From positions 1 to 38,793 of the forward strand of contig JAJZYH010000017.1 of NCBI GenBank assembly GCA_021798195.1: DNA of 38,793 nucleotides, given 5' to 3'. Below the pieces are notes generated by a model. The model was given only the letters and a program-made list of their open reading frames with translations, searched no databases and had not been told where the DNA came from. Positions 16,342-24,379 of this stretch are shown here, one piece after another. Each line of letters begins with the position of its first letter. Within the stretch, counting starts at the first letter, position 1. Origin of the DNA: Thermoplasmata archaeon (lineage in GTDB: Archaea; Thermoplasmatota; Thermoplasmata; Lutacidiplasmatales; UBA184). The translations under genes and the position numbers were made by a program.

Positions 16342-17729
16342 GAAGGCTGGGACGCCTCGAACTCCTCGCGGGAGGCGCCGCGTTCATCGCGCCCGCCTTC
16401 AGCCTGGCCGCCGGCTATCCGGTCCTCGCCGTTTCGGGAGGCTCTGTGGCCCCCGTGGGGATCCTGGTGGGGACCCTGGCCGCCCTCCTCGCCGCGGTCT
16501 GCTTCGCGCAGATGGCGAGGGTCCTCCCCCGCGAAGGAGGGGCCTACGCGTTCGTGGAGAGCACGGCCGGACGCACCTGGGGGTTCGTGGCGGGATGGAG
16601 CCTCTCCCTGCTCTACGTGCTGGGCCCCGCGATCCCCCTCGCGGTCCTCATGGCCTCCCTGGAGGTCTTCTTTCCCTCCTGGCTCGCCGCAAGCCTGGGG
16701 ACCGCCACGGCCATCTCCGGAGCCGTGTTCCTGGTGAACGCCTCCGGAGCTCGCCCCTCGAGCCGGGTGGCCCTCTCCTTCTTCCTCCTGGAGGCGAGCC
16801 TCCTCGCCCTGGTGGCGCTCCTCCTGGCGGTGCGTCCGGGTGTCCCCCTCCCGCCACCTCCGGGCCCCACCGGGACCCTCTTCATGGTGGGGGGGAGCGC
16901 CGCCGCCGCCGTCTTCCTCTTCCTGGGGTTTGACTCGGTCTCCACGTATGGGGAGGAGGCGACCCGACCCACCCACCAGGTACCCTGGGCGACCCTTTCG
17001 GCCATCCTCGTGGCCGCGGCCCTCTACGTCGGGTCCTCCTTGAGCTACCTCCACGCGATCCCGCTCTCGTCCTGGTCCCTGGGGAACGCCTCGTTCCCCC
17101 AGGTGCTGGGAGAGACCCTGGGGCCCGGAGGATCCCAGCTCATTGCCCTGGTGGTCATGGTGAGCTCCCTGGGTGCACTCATCGCCGTGGAGAATGCGTC
17201 GGCACGGGCGCTCTTCGCCATGAGCCGGGACGGTCTTCTGCCCCATCCCCTGGCCCGCCTCCGGGGCAGGGGGCAGGTCCCCATGGCCGCCCTCCTGGTC
17301 CCGGTCCTGGCGAGTTGGGGACTTGTGGCCTGGAGCCAGGTGACCAACGGACCCCTCGCCCCCCCAGCCAACCTCCTCTTCGGCATCGTGTTCGGTCTGG
17401 TGGTCCTGGGGGCTCTCCTTGCCTATCTCCTGGTGGCCTGGTCGTACTTCCGGTGGCTCCGCAGAAATTCGGCCAGGGGAGGCGGGTGGACCCTGGGAGT
17501 CCCCCTGGGAGCCATGGCCGTGGCGGGCATCCTGCTGGGCCTCCAGGTCCTTTCCACATGGACGGGATCTCCGGACCTCCCCGCCGCCCTCGCTCTGTGG
17601 TTCGCCGTGGGGTTCGCCCTCTGGGGAGTCACCGTGTGGGCGGGACGTCACCGCCCCAGCCGCCCCGCATCCATGAGGGGCCCCGCCAGGGGAGACGCCG
17701 CGCCCCGGGAGAGCTCCGTTGAGGTATGA
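16323..17729 (+). CDS. APC-superfamily amino acid/amine permease
   Basis: The 468-aa protein is almost entirely hydrophobic, with about twelve helices as in the APC (amino acid-polyamine-organocation) family. It opens with a GAAFIAPAFSLAAGYPV segment and LPREGGAYAFVES, the unwound first-helix and loop signature of the family. Later come FLGFDSVSTYGEEATRPTHQ, where the family has FxxFDxxxxxAEE, and NASARALFAMSRDGLLP. It is the first gene of the cobalamin operon: its stop overlaps the ATG of cbiB (ATGA). Corrinoids are too large for known APC carriers. A precursor such as threonine, aminopropanol/ethanolamine or a lower-ligand base is a better guess, but only from context. Confidence 0.88.
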   Translation: MRPAPLRRLGRLELLAGGAAFIAPAFSLAAGYPVLAVSGGSVAPVGILVGTLAALLAAVCFAQMARVLPREGGAYAFVESTAGRTWGFVAGWSLSLLYVLGPAIPLAVLMASLEVFFPSWLAASLGTATAISGAVFLVNASGARPSSRVALSFFLLEASLLALVALLLAVRPGVPLPPPPGPTGTLFMVGGSAAAAVFLFLGFDSVSTYGEEATRPTHQVPWATLSAILVAAALYVGSSLSYLHAIPLSSWSLGNASFPQVLGETLGPGGSQLIALVVMVSSLGALIAVENASARALFAMSRDGLLPHPLARLRGRGQVPMAALLVPVLASWGLVAWSQVTNGPLAPPANLLFGIVFGLVVLGALLAYLLVAWSYFRWLRRNSARGGGWTLGVPLGAMAVAGILLGLQVLSTWTGSPDLPAALALWFAVGFALWGVTVWAGRHRPSRPASMRGPARGDAAPRESSVEV

Positions 17730-18766
17730 CTCTCTCCCCCCTTTCCGTGTTCCTCCTCCTCGCGATTCCGTTGGCGGCCGCCTTCGGGATCGACCTGTGG
17801 AGGGGGGATCCCCCGGAGGGCACCCGCAGGGAGCGATACTACCCCCCGGTCCTGGTGGGACGGATGGGGCAATGGTGGGACAGGCAGGTCCGGCGCGGCG
17901 ATCCGGGGCACGAACGACGGATGGGGGTGATCGGCTGGCTCCTGGTGATCCTTCCGCCCATCCTCTTGAGCCTCCTCCTCCTGCGTGCCCTCGTCCCCAT
18001 CGGTTCGACCTCCGGGGGACTCCTGGGCGCTCCGGGCCCGCTCTTCACGGCGCTACCGGGTCCGCGGGAGGTGGTGGCCCTGGGCGGGCTCTTCCTCTAC
18101 TTTGTCCTGGTCGCCTTGTGGGTGAAATCCCTCTTCACGGTCCGGGGGCTCATCGTCTACACCCATCGCGCCCTCGACGCTTCGGGGGACGCACGGCGCC
18201 GGGCCGTCTCCGCCGTGGTGAACCGACCCACCGAGGGGCTCGAAGACCCACTCCTCCTTTCGGCGATGGTGGAGACGTCCGTGGAGAACGCCACGGATAG
18301 CGTCGTGGCTCCCTTCCTGGCCTACGCCCTGGTGGGGCTCCCGGGGCTCGTGGCGTACCGCACCATCAACACCCTCGATGCGCTGTGGGGTCACCCCGAA
18401 GGCCCGTACCGGCACTTCGGATGGTTCGCGGCCCGGGTGGACCACTACGTGAACCTCTTTCCGGACATGTTCACGGCGCTCGCATTGGGCCTCCTGGGAG
18501 GGGCCTGGTCCCAGCCACCCCCACGCCTCGAGATGAACGAGGGAGGGAGCACACCCCCGCACACCATCCGGATGGCGGCACGGATCCTCGGCGTGCGTCT
18601 GGAGAAGAGGGGATCTTACGTGCTGGGAGCCGATCGCCGGGCTCCCCGGGAGGGGGACGTCCGGCGCACGCTGCGGCTGGTGCAGGCCACAAGCTTCCTT
18701 GCTCTGGGGATCTCCTTGGCCATCATGGGAGGGCTGGCCTATGTGGGCTGGGCGTACGGGATCTGA
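17726..18766 (+). CDS. cbiB: Adenosylcobinamide-phosphate synthase CbiB
   Basis: This membrane enzyme joins aminopropanol phosphate to adenosylcobyric acid, giving adenosylcobinamide phosphate. The 346-aa protein has the characteristic core: VNRPTEGL, a METSVENATDSVVAPFLAYA stretch, GLPGLVAYRTINTLDALWGH, and HFGWFAARVDHYVNLFPDMFT (cited as HFGWFAARVDHY and VNLFPDMFT). Four or five hydrophobic helices surround it, including an N-terminal one and one at the very C-terminus. The N-terminus is translationally coupled to the permease. With CbiZ next door, the pair can exchange the side chain of salvaged corrinoids. Confidence 0.95.
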   Translation: MTLSPLSVFLLLAIPLAAAFGIDLWRGDPPEGTRRERYYPPVLVGRMGQWWDRQVRRGDPGHERRMGVIGWLLVILPPILLSLLLLRALVPIGSTSGGLLGAPGPLFTALPGPREVVALGGLFLYFVLVALWVKSLFTVRGLIVYTHRALDASGDARRRAVSAVVNRPTEGLEDPLLLSAMVETSVENATDSVVAPFLAYALVGLPGLVAYRTINTLDALWGHPEGPYRHFGWFAARVDHYVNLFPDMFTALALGLLGGAWSQPPPRLEMNEGGSTPPHTIRMAARILGVRLEKRGSYVLGADRRAPREGDVRRTLRLVQATSFLALGISLAIMGGLAYVGWAYGI

Positions 18767-19889
18767 CGGGCGCTTCAGCTCCCGGGGGCACCGCCTCCTG
18801 CCGCCGGCGGTGCCGGCCGGGCGGGTCCCCGAGGTCGTCCATGGAGGGATCCCTCCCGGGCCCCGGGGATCCGGAGTCAGCCGGGTGGACCTCTCCGCAT
18901 CCGTGAACCCGTATGGGCCGCCCCCGTACCTTCGGGCCGCCTGGCGAAGGGCGATCCGGGAGGTGGATTCCTACCCCGACAGGGCGCAATCCGACCTGAG
19001 GGCGGCCGTGGGCCGAAGGCTGGGGGTCCCGCTGGAGGAGGTCCTCTTGGCCGGAAGCGCATCCGAGCTCATCCGATGCGCCCTGGGAGCCTACGCCCCG
19101 GGACGGGAGGTGGTCCTGCCCCAGTACACCTACGAAGAATACCGGCGGGTGGCCCTGGCCGCGGGCGCCCGGAGGATCCGCACCGTTCCCATGCCCTCCC
19201 TCAGGCTGGATCTGGGCCGGATGGCGGAGGCGATCCCGCGATCCGGAGTGGCGGTCCTCGTGAACCCCGCCACACCCACGGGGCAGTACTTTCCACCGGA
19301 GGAGGTACGGGAGCTGGGGGAGGCGTGCCTCCGCCGCGGTTCCCTCCTTCTGGTCGATGAGAGCTACCTCCCCTTTGTGGACGGGGGCCGTTCGGTCTCG
19401 TCGCACCCCGGGTCCCTCGTGATCTTCTCCTGGTCCAAGGTGCTGGGGACCCCGGGCATCCCCTTCGGCCACGCGTCCGGACCCCCCCGGGTGATCCAGG
19501 CGCTCTCGACCCAGCTCCTCCCCTGGACGGTGGGCCCCCTCTCCCGCCACCTCGCCTGGTTCGCTCTCCGGGACCGTCGCTGGATCCCCGAGACGCTGCG
19601 CCGCATCCGGGCCACCGCGGAGGAGGTCCGGAAGACGCTCCCCCACACGCTCTCACGGGCCCACTACTTCACGGTGGGATCCCGGTCCCGACCGGATCTC
19701 GTGCGCCGCGTGGAGGCTGCGGGGTTCCATGTCCGCGACCTCTCCTCCATGGGCCTCCCGGGACGAGCCCGCTTCGCCGTGGGACGGCCGGCGGAGACCC
19801 GGAGGTTCCTGCGGGTGCTCCTCCCCGCGATCTCCGCTTCCGTTCGCCGAGGCGGGAGGAGTCCCCCCTCCCGCCGGAGACGTCCATGA
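18741..19889 (+). CDS. cobD: L-threonine-O-3-phosphate decarboxylase (CobD-type PLP enzyme)
   Basis: The enzyme makes (R)-1-aminopropan-2-ol phosphate, the substrate of CbiB. The aminotransferase fold I signature is clear: VVHGGIPPG, VDLSASVNPYGPP, GSASELIRCAL, VLVNPATPTGQY, LLVDESYLPF and the lysine loop FSWSKVLGTPGIPFGHASG, with the PLP Lys in SWSK. I prefer the ATG at 18741, 7 nt after GGGAGGG and overlapping cbiB by 26 nt (382 aa). A GTG at 18810 would give the more usual short N-terminus before HGG but lacks a ribosome-binding site, and an upstream ATG at 18699 is also open. Histidinol-phosphate aminotransferase is a relative; the operon settles the assignment. Confidence 0.88.
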   Translation: MWAGRTGSDGRFSSRGHRLLPPAVPAGRVPEVVHGGIPPGPRGSGVSRVDLSASVNPYGPPPYLRAAWRRAIREVDSYPDRAQSDLRAAVGRRLGVPLEEVLLAGSASELIRCALGAYAPGREVVLPQYTYEEYRRVALAAGARRIRTVPMPSLRLDLGRMAEAIPRSGVAVLVNPATPTGQYFPPEEVRELGEACLRRGSLLLVDESYLPFVDGGRSVSSHPGSLVIFSWSKVLGTPGIPFGHASGPPRVIQALSTQLLPWTVGPLSRHLAWFALRDRRWIPETLRRIRATAEEVRKTLPHTLSRAHYFTVGSRSRPDLVRRVEAAGFHVRDLSSMGLPGRARFAVGRPAETRRFLRVLLPAISASVRRGGRSPPSRRRRP

Positions 19890-20698
19890 GCTTTCCGGGG
19901 CTCCTGGGATTCCTCTCCCGGCTCCCGTTTCGCTCCGAGCCTCCCGCGGAGATCGCCCGGTGGGTCGCGTGGATCCCCGTGGCCGGCCTCGTCCTCGGTG
20001 CCCTGGAAGGTTCGGGAGCGCTCCTCCTCTGGTACATCCTCCCCCCCTGGATCGCCGCGGTGGGCATCCTGGGCGTGTACCTTGCCGTCCACGGGATCCT
20101 TCATCTCGACGGGCTCTCCGACGTGGCGGATGCGTGGGCCTCCGGCGGCGGGACCCCCGAGGCCCGCCGCCGGGTCCTCAAGGATCCCCACGCCGGCACG
20201 GCCGGGATCCTTGCCGTGGCGCTCTCGATCCTGGTCTTCTACGAGACCGTGCAGCACGGGGTTTGGCAGGGCGTGCGCGTCGTGGGCTTAGTCCCCGTGG
20301 ACGCGGCCATCCGCATTCCCGGCGTGACCCTCCTCTTCGCCTTCGTGGTGGCCGAGACGTGCGCCGGGATGGGGATGGTGGCCCTCGCGTACTTCGGAAG
20401 CCCCATGGAGGGTTCGGTCCTGGCCCGTCCCTTTGTGGAAGGGGCGCGGGGGAAGGAGCTGGCCATCGCCCTCGTCACGTCCCTGGCGGTCACGTTCCTC
20501 CTCGGCGGGGCCCTCGTCCTCCTGGTGCCCGCGGCGGTAGCCGTGGCGTGGGCCCTCCATCGATCCCTGGGCCGGACCCTGGGAGGCGTGAACGGAGATG
20601 GCCTCGGAACGGTCCAGGTCCTCGTCTTCCTGGCAAGCCTCGTGGTGGCCGCGGTGGTTCCCTGGTGGCCCCCCGGGCTCCGGGGACCGTTCCCATGA
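19886..20698 (+). CDS. cobS: Cobalamin-5'-phosphate synthase CobS
   Basis: This integral membrane enzyme condenses adenosylcobinamide-GDP with alpha-ribazole (phosphate), the last major step of nucleotide-loop assembly. The 270-aa protein has the Mg-binding HLDGLSDVADAW motif (residues ~72-83) and the late RTLGGVNGDGLGTVQ, both diagnostic. The N-terminus FLSRLPFRSEPPAEIARWVAWIP is family-like (quoted as FLSRLPF and ARWVAWIP). Six to seven hydrophobic helices are visible. It overlaps the gene before it and the gene after it by 4 nt (ATGA). Confidence 0.95.
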   Translation: MSFPGLLGFLSRLPFRSEPPAEIARWVAWIPVAGLVLGALEGSGALLLWYILPPWIAAVGILGVYLAVHGILHLDGLSDVADAWASGGGTPEARRRVLKDPHAGTAGILAVALSILVFYETVQHGVWQGVRVVGLVPVDAAIRIPGVTLLFAFVVAETCAGMGMVALAYFGSPMEGSVLARPFVEGARGKELAIALVTSLAVTFLLGGALVLLVPAAVAVAWALHRSLGRTLGGVNGDGLGTVQVLVFLASLVVAAVVPWWPPGLRGPFP

Positions 20699-21324
20699 AG
20701 GTCCCCGTCTTCGTGATGGCCGGAGGACGCGGGTCGCGTATGCGTCCTTCCCCGGCGGAGAAGCCGCTCCTGAAGGTGCACGGGATCCCGCTCGTGGAAC
20801 GCGTCCGGAACGCCCTCCTCCGCGCCGGGATCCGGCACCCTGTGATCGTCACCAGTCCGTGGACGCCCCGGACCGAGGCCTGGGTACGGGAGAGAGGGTG
20901 GTCCTTCGTCCGCTCGCCCGGGAAGGGCTACGTCCCGGATGTCCAATGGCTCCTCGAAGGATGCGAGCGGTTCGTGACCGTCGCCGCGGACCTCCCGTTC
21001 CTGCGGTCGGGGCCCCTGCGTGCGCTCCATGGACAGGCGGCACGGACCCCCGGACCTCTCGCCGGCGTGCTCCCGGAGGCCGAGGCATTCCCCTGGAGCC
21101 GCCCCTCCCGGGACGGCCGGGTCCGGGTGCCCGGTCTCGGACCCTGCCGTTACGTGGGCATCAACGCCGTCCTTGCCTCTCCCCCGGGCGAGCCGGCCCG
21201 AGGGTTCCACGTGCTGCACGACCCCTGGCTGGGCGTGAACGTCAACACCCCGTCCGACTGGAGGCGGGCCCGGGCCGTGGCGAGGACCTTCCCGGAAGAG
21301 GGAGCCTTCCGGCGGTGGGATTGA
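20695..21324 (+). CDS. cobY: Adenosylcobinamide-phosphate guanylyltransferase CobY
   Basis: CobY is the archaeal enzyme that adds GMP to adenosylcobinamide phosphate, replacing bacterial CobU. The ATG at 20695 overlaps the cobS stop; the frame is open further upstream but that part is antisense-like noise. The 209-aa product begins VPVFVMAGGRGSRM, the NTP-transferase loop, then EKPLLKV, VTVAADLPFL for the metal/GTP site, and RYVGINAVL and NVNTPSDW near the end. The kinase activity of CobU is absent, which fits a salvage route through CbiZ and CbiB. It is the last gene of the operon and converges on rpo12, 44 nt away. Confidence 0.93.
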   Translation: MKVPVFVMAGGRGSRMRPSPAEKPLLKVHGIPLVERVRNALLRAGIRHPVIVTSPWTPRTEAWVRERGWSFVRSPGKGYVPDVQWLLEGCERFVTVAADLPFLRSGPLRALHGQAARTPGPLAGVLPEAEAFPWSRPSRDGRVRVPGLGPCRYVGINAVLASPPGEPARGFHVLHDPWLGVNVNTPSDWRRARAVARTFPEEGAFRRWD

Positions 21325-21368
21325 GAGCCCCCCTGGGGGCGAAAGGCGTCGGGCGAAGAGGGAACGGA

Positions 21369-21503
21369 TCAGCGGGCCTTGAGCGTCTTCTTGACGTTGG
21401 GGTGCTCTTTGGAGAAGATCTTCGCCCCGCAATTGTCGCAGCGGACCCCGAAGAGGTTCGAGTCCGAGGGGAGAGGTTCCCCGCACCGGATGCAGCGGAA
21501 CAT
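21369..21503 (-). CDS. rpo12: DNA-directed RNA polymerase subunit P (Rpo12)
   Basis: This 44-codon gene encodes a small zinc-ribbon protein: FRCIRCGE (Cys 4 and 7), then VRCDNCGAKIF (Cys 22 and 25), then a basic tail ending KKTLKAR. Spacing, length and the final KAR match archaeal RpoP, the counterpart of eukaryotic Rpb12, which stabilises the Rpo3/Rpo10 platform. Its place directly after rpl37ae in the exosome super-operon, 28 nt downstream, is the normal archaeal context. It is short enough to be missed by length cut-offs. Confidence 0.93.
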   Translation of the reverse strand: MFRCIRCGEPLPSDSNLFGVRCDNCGAKIFSKEHPNVKKTLKAR

Positions 21504-21531
21504 GGTGCCTTCTTCGAGAACCCGGGGGTCC

Positions 21532-21828
21532 TTAACCCTTGCCTTCGCCGGCCGCCTCCTTCTCGGAGGTGGGCTCGGCTGCCTTCTCGGTCCGGAAGAT
21601 GGAGGGGGCCGGTCGGAAGATATAGGCGTCGGAGGCGAAGGTGGTGGAGCAGCGGGGGCAACGGTAGAGCCCGCTCGCGACCCGACGGACCGTGGGCGTG
21701 GAGCACTTGGGGCAGCTGAACTTCACCCGCCGGGCCCGGTCGATGTCCTGGACGCGGCGGCGGATCCGGATCCCGTAGCGGGGACCCATCCAGCCCGTGG
21801 TCCCCACTTTCTTGGTCCGCTTGGACAT
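21532..21828 (-). CDS. rpl37ae: Large-subunit ribosomal protein L37Ae (eL43)
   Basis: The 98-aa protein starts at the ATG at 21828, preceded by GGGAGGGA. It has the eL43 layout: MSKRTKKVGTTGWMGPRYG, a basic helix, and a zinc ribbon FSCPKCSTPTVRR with RCPRC (Cx2C-x14-Cx2C). The C-terminal ~20 residues, after FRP, are an Ala/Glu/Lys-rich tail that extends beyond the usual end. It binds 23S rRNA. It lies 16 nt after rrp42 and 28 nt before rpo12, as in many archaeal exosome operons. Confidence 0.95.
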   Translation of the reverse strand: MSKRTKKVGTTGWMGPRYGIRIRRRVQDIDRARRVKFSCPKCSTPTVRRVASGLYRCPRCSTTFASDAYIFRPAPSIFRTEKAAEPTSEKEAAGEGKG

Positions 21829-21844
21829 GTTCCCTCCCTCGCGT

Positions 21845-22624
21845 TCAGAGCGCCCGGATCTGGTCCCGGAGCCGGTCCCCATGGACCTGCGCCCGGTCCG
21901 CCATCTGCAGGACGTCCTGGGGGGAGAACGCCCCCACTTTACCCTTTTGCATGGCGCAGACGTTCCCCGCTTCGTCGGTGGCGATGGTGAGCCGTCCCTG
22001 GCAGGCGGACTCCTCCTCGCTCACGGGGTCCACCACGAGGGCGTCTCCCAGCCGGGCGAACGTGGTCTCGATGGGAAGGTGCCGGACCTCGAGGGGCTTG
22101 TCCTCCCCCAGCCCGAACCGCTCCCCCGGGAGCGTGGCGTGGGTGAGGGCCGACATGGCGGCCAGCATGGCCGCGTCGATGAGGTTCCCCCCATCGTCCA
22201 GGATGTGGATGTCCACGTAGCAGACCCAGGCCTTCTCCCCGGGGGTCACGCAGAGCTTCGTGAGGTCGATGGCCTCGGCGGCCCGGATCGCCCGGTCCAC
22301 CACCCGGGACAGCTCGATGGCCTCCGGCCGGGGCGGGCCCGGTTCGAATCCGGGGGAACTCAAGGGGACCAGTTCCGCGTTGGTGGTGAGCACCCCGGCG
22401 TTGGGGGTGTCCGGGAAGGGGGTTCCCGGCTCCAGTTTGATCCCGGCGAGGACCTTCGTGGGTCCCAGCTCCACGAAGGCGCTCCCGTCGGCGCTGGCGA
22501 CGAACCCCGTCCGGATCTTCACCGGGCGCATCTCGTCCACCCCGCGGCCGTCGAGGCGCCGGCCCTTCTTCGCCAGGTCCAGGACGTGCGTGGTGAGGAT
22601 CTCCGCGGTGACCTCGTCGCTCAT
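21845..22624 (-). CDS. rrp42: Exosome complex RNase PH-like subunit Rrp42
   Basis: Rrp42 forms the hexameric exosome ring with Rrp41 and is the catalytically silent partner. The 259-aa protein shows RRLDGRGVDEMRPVKI, FVASADGSAFVELG, VLAGIKLEPG, a WVCYVDIHILDDGGNLIDA stretch and a late GDALVVDPVSEEE. The C-terminal part, FSPQDVLQMADRA, is family-like. The ATG overlaps the rrp41 stop by 4 nt. Inside it, 22338-22354 happens to resemble a tRNA T-arm, but no tRNA surrounds it. Confidence 0.95.
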   Translation of the reverse strand: MSDEVTAEILTTHVLDLAKKGRRLDGRGVDEMRPVKIRTGFVASADGSAFVELGPTKVLAGIKLEPGTPFPDTPNAGVLTTNAELVPLSSPGFEPGPPRPEAIELSRVVDRAIRAAEAIDLTKLCVTPGEKAWVCYVDIHILDDGGNLIDAAMLAAMSALTHATLPGERFGLGEDKPLEVRHLPIETTFARLGDALVVDPVSEEESACQGRLTIATDEAGNVCAMQKGKVGAFSPQDVLQMADRAQVHGDRLRDQIRAL

Positions 22625-23379
22625 GCCGCCACCTCCGGAGCTTCCGTGGAACGCACCGCGTACCGCGCCCGGAGCGCCTCCTTCTGGACCTCGTAGATCT
22701 TGAGGCACCCCTTCACCCCCAGGTCCAGGGCCTGCTCCAGTTCGGGGCGGGACATGTGCCCCTCCATCTGCAGGAGCACCAGGCGACCGCTGCGGGGCAC
22801 GAGGGCCATGGGGAGATCCGCCTCGCCGTAGTTGTCCTCCTCCTTCTTGAGGTCCAGGGCGATCTTGCCGGCGATCTTGCCCACCGCCACGGCGGGGATG
22901 AGGTCCACCATGGGGATCCCGGCGTCGGCGAGGGCCACGCTGGCCGCCACGATGCCCGCGCACCGGGTGCCCGCGTTCGCCTGGAGCACCTCGATGTAGA
23001 CGTCGATGGAGGTCCGGGGATATTCCTCCACGAAGAGGACCGATTCGAACGCCTCGCTGATGACCTTGCTGATCTCCTGCGAACGGCGGTCCAGGCCCGG
23101 CCGCTTGCGCTCGTCCACCGAGAACGCCGCCATGTTGTAGCGGCATTGCACGATGGCCTTCGTGTTCTGCTGCAGGTGGCGCGGATGCACCTCGCGGGGT
23201 CCGTAGACCGCCGCCATCACCTTGTTGTCGCCCCACTCCACGTACGCCGAGCCGTCGGCCCGGTTGAGGATCCCCGCCTCGATCTTCAAGGCTCTCAGGT
23301 CCTCGAGGCCCCGCCCGTCGATCCGCCGGCCAGCCTCGTTGAGGAGCTGGGGTACTTCCTTCGCTCCGACACTTCCCAT
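22621..23379 (-). CDS. rrp41: Exosome complex catalytic subunit Rrp41
   Basis: Rrp41 is the phosphorolytic 3'-5' exoribonuclease subunit. The 252-aa protein carries RRIDGRGLEDLRALKIEAG, YGPREVHPRHLQ with the basic RNA/phosphate-binding residues, VLQANAGTRCAGIVAASVAL, and KKEEDNYGEADLP with Asp182 and Asp188 at the positions of the known catalytic acids. It therefore looks active. A GGGAGAGG lies upstream of the ATG, 17 nt after the rrp4 stop. Translational coupling to rrp42 would help equal production of the two ring subunits. Confidence 0.96.
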   Translation of the reverse strand: MGSVGAKEVPQLLNEAGRRIDGRGLEDLRALKIEAGILNRADGSAYVEWGDNKVMAAVYGPREVHPRHLQQNTKAIVQCRYNMAAFSVDERKRPGLDRRSQEISKVISEAFESVLFVEEYPRTSIDVYIEVLQANAGTRCAGIVAASVALADAGIPMVDLIPAVAVGKIAGKIALDLKKEEDNYGEADLPMALVPRSGRLVLLQMEGHMSRPELEQALDLGVKGCLKIYEVQKEALRARYAVRSTEAPEVAA

Positions 23380-23396
23380 GTTGTTCCTCTCCCTTC

Positions 23397-24365
23397 CTAT
23401 GCTTCGTTGGATGTCAATCCGGGAGCCTCCCCATCGGACGCTCCCTCAGGACCATGATAGACGAGGGCCCCCGAGTCCAGGAACCCCTTCACGCGTTCCG
23501 TGAGGCCCCGGCGCTGCCCTTCCATGTCGATGAGCTCCAGGACCGACCGGACCCTCTGGATCCCGGCGTCGTCGCCCCGGATCCACACGCGGCCGTTCTG
23601 CCCCACCACGAGCTGGGTCCGGGTGGCCCTCTGCACCATCTGGATCATGCTCCCCCCCTTCCCGATGACCCGCGGGACCTTCGTGGGGGAGATCTCGTGG
23701 ATGAACCCCCCCTCGATCTTGCCCAGGGATTCCCCGTTCATGGTGACGCCCACGCGCTTCGCGGCGTCCACCCCTTCCACCCGGACGATCACGGACTCGC
23801 CGGGCCGCAGGTACTCCCCGCACTCGCCGTACTCGATCTTCCAGGGGGTCCCGGTCATGTGGAGCGGCGTGAAATGGGGGCCCCGGATGTCCAGGAGCCA
23901 GTAGGTGGGCCCCACCAGCTGGACCACCCCGATGACCACGTCATCCCGCTGGGGGATGTACGGGCCCGCGAGGGGGACCACGCGCATGAAGGGGGGTCGG
24001 GGGCTCAAGATCCCCATGACGGAGGCGTAGAGGTGCCCATCCTCCCGGTACGTGCCGAATCCCGGGCGCAGCCCGCGGTCCTCGATGAGGTCGCCCGGAA
24101 GGACCAGGACCCGTTCCGAGGGCAGGTCCATGGGGGTGCCCTGGGGCCGGCGCTCATGACCCGCCCGGGGGCCCTCGTACTGGCGCGGCGGCGGTCGCCT
24201 CTCCTCCCGGCGGCCATGCTCGTTCCGGGAGCCTCTCCGGTCCTCCCCATCGCGGGAGAACCGACGTCCGCGCCGACGATGTCCCCCACGGTCTCCCCCG
24301 TGGCCCCCGTCGGCTCGTTCCGGGCCCACTTCGGCCCGGTCCGGCGGGCTCTCGTCCCCACTCAT
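23397..24365 (-). CDS. rrp4: Exosome RNA-binding cap subunit Rrp4 with Arg/Gly-rich N-terminal extension
   Basis: Rrp4 caps the exosome ring and admits RNA through S1 and KH domains. From residue ~83 the sequence is typical: RVLVLPGDLIEDRGLRPGFG (N-terminal domain), then an S1 domain around DDVVIGVVQLVGPTYWLLDI, then a KH domain with VPRVIGKGGSMIQM, where GKGG is the RNA-binding loop. The first ~78 residues are a low-complexity stretch rich in Arg, Gly, Asp and Glu, which is not part of the usual archaeal protein. An internal ATG at residue 79 could give a normal-length form of about 244 aa. A 7-bp hairpin lies between sbds and this start. Confidence 0.93.
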   Translation of the reverse strand: MSGDESPPDRAEVGPERADGGHGGDRGGHRRRGRRFSRDGEDRRGSRNEHGRREERRPPPRQYEGPRAGHERRPQGTPMDLPSERVLVLPGDLIEDRGLRPGFGTYREDGHLYASVMGILSPRPPFMRVVPLAGPYIPQRDDVVIGVVQLVGPTYWLLDIRGPHFTPLHMTGTPWKIEYGECGEYLRPGESVIVRVEGVDAAKRVGVTMNGESLGKIEGGFIHEISPTKVPRVIGKGGSMIQMVQRATRTQLVVGQNGRVWIRGDDAGIQRVRSVLELIDMEGQRRGLTERVKGFLDSGALVYHGPEGASDGEAPGLTSNEA

Positions 24366-24379
24366 CGAAGATTCGTACC

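Noticed and set aside
19729-20694. N-terminal extension of the cobY frame into cobS and cobD
   Set aside because: CobY family proteins begin at the nucleotide-transferase loop. The ATG at 20695 overlaps the cobS stop in the same ATGA pattern as its neighbours.
22338-22354. CCCGG TTCGAAT CCGGG, a perfect tRNA T-arm look-alike on the plus strand
   Set aside because: It lies inside rrp42. No matching acceptor stem, D-arm or anticodon arm is found in the 60 nt upstream, and the protein sequence there is normal for the family.
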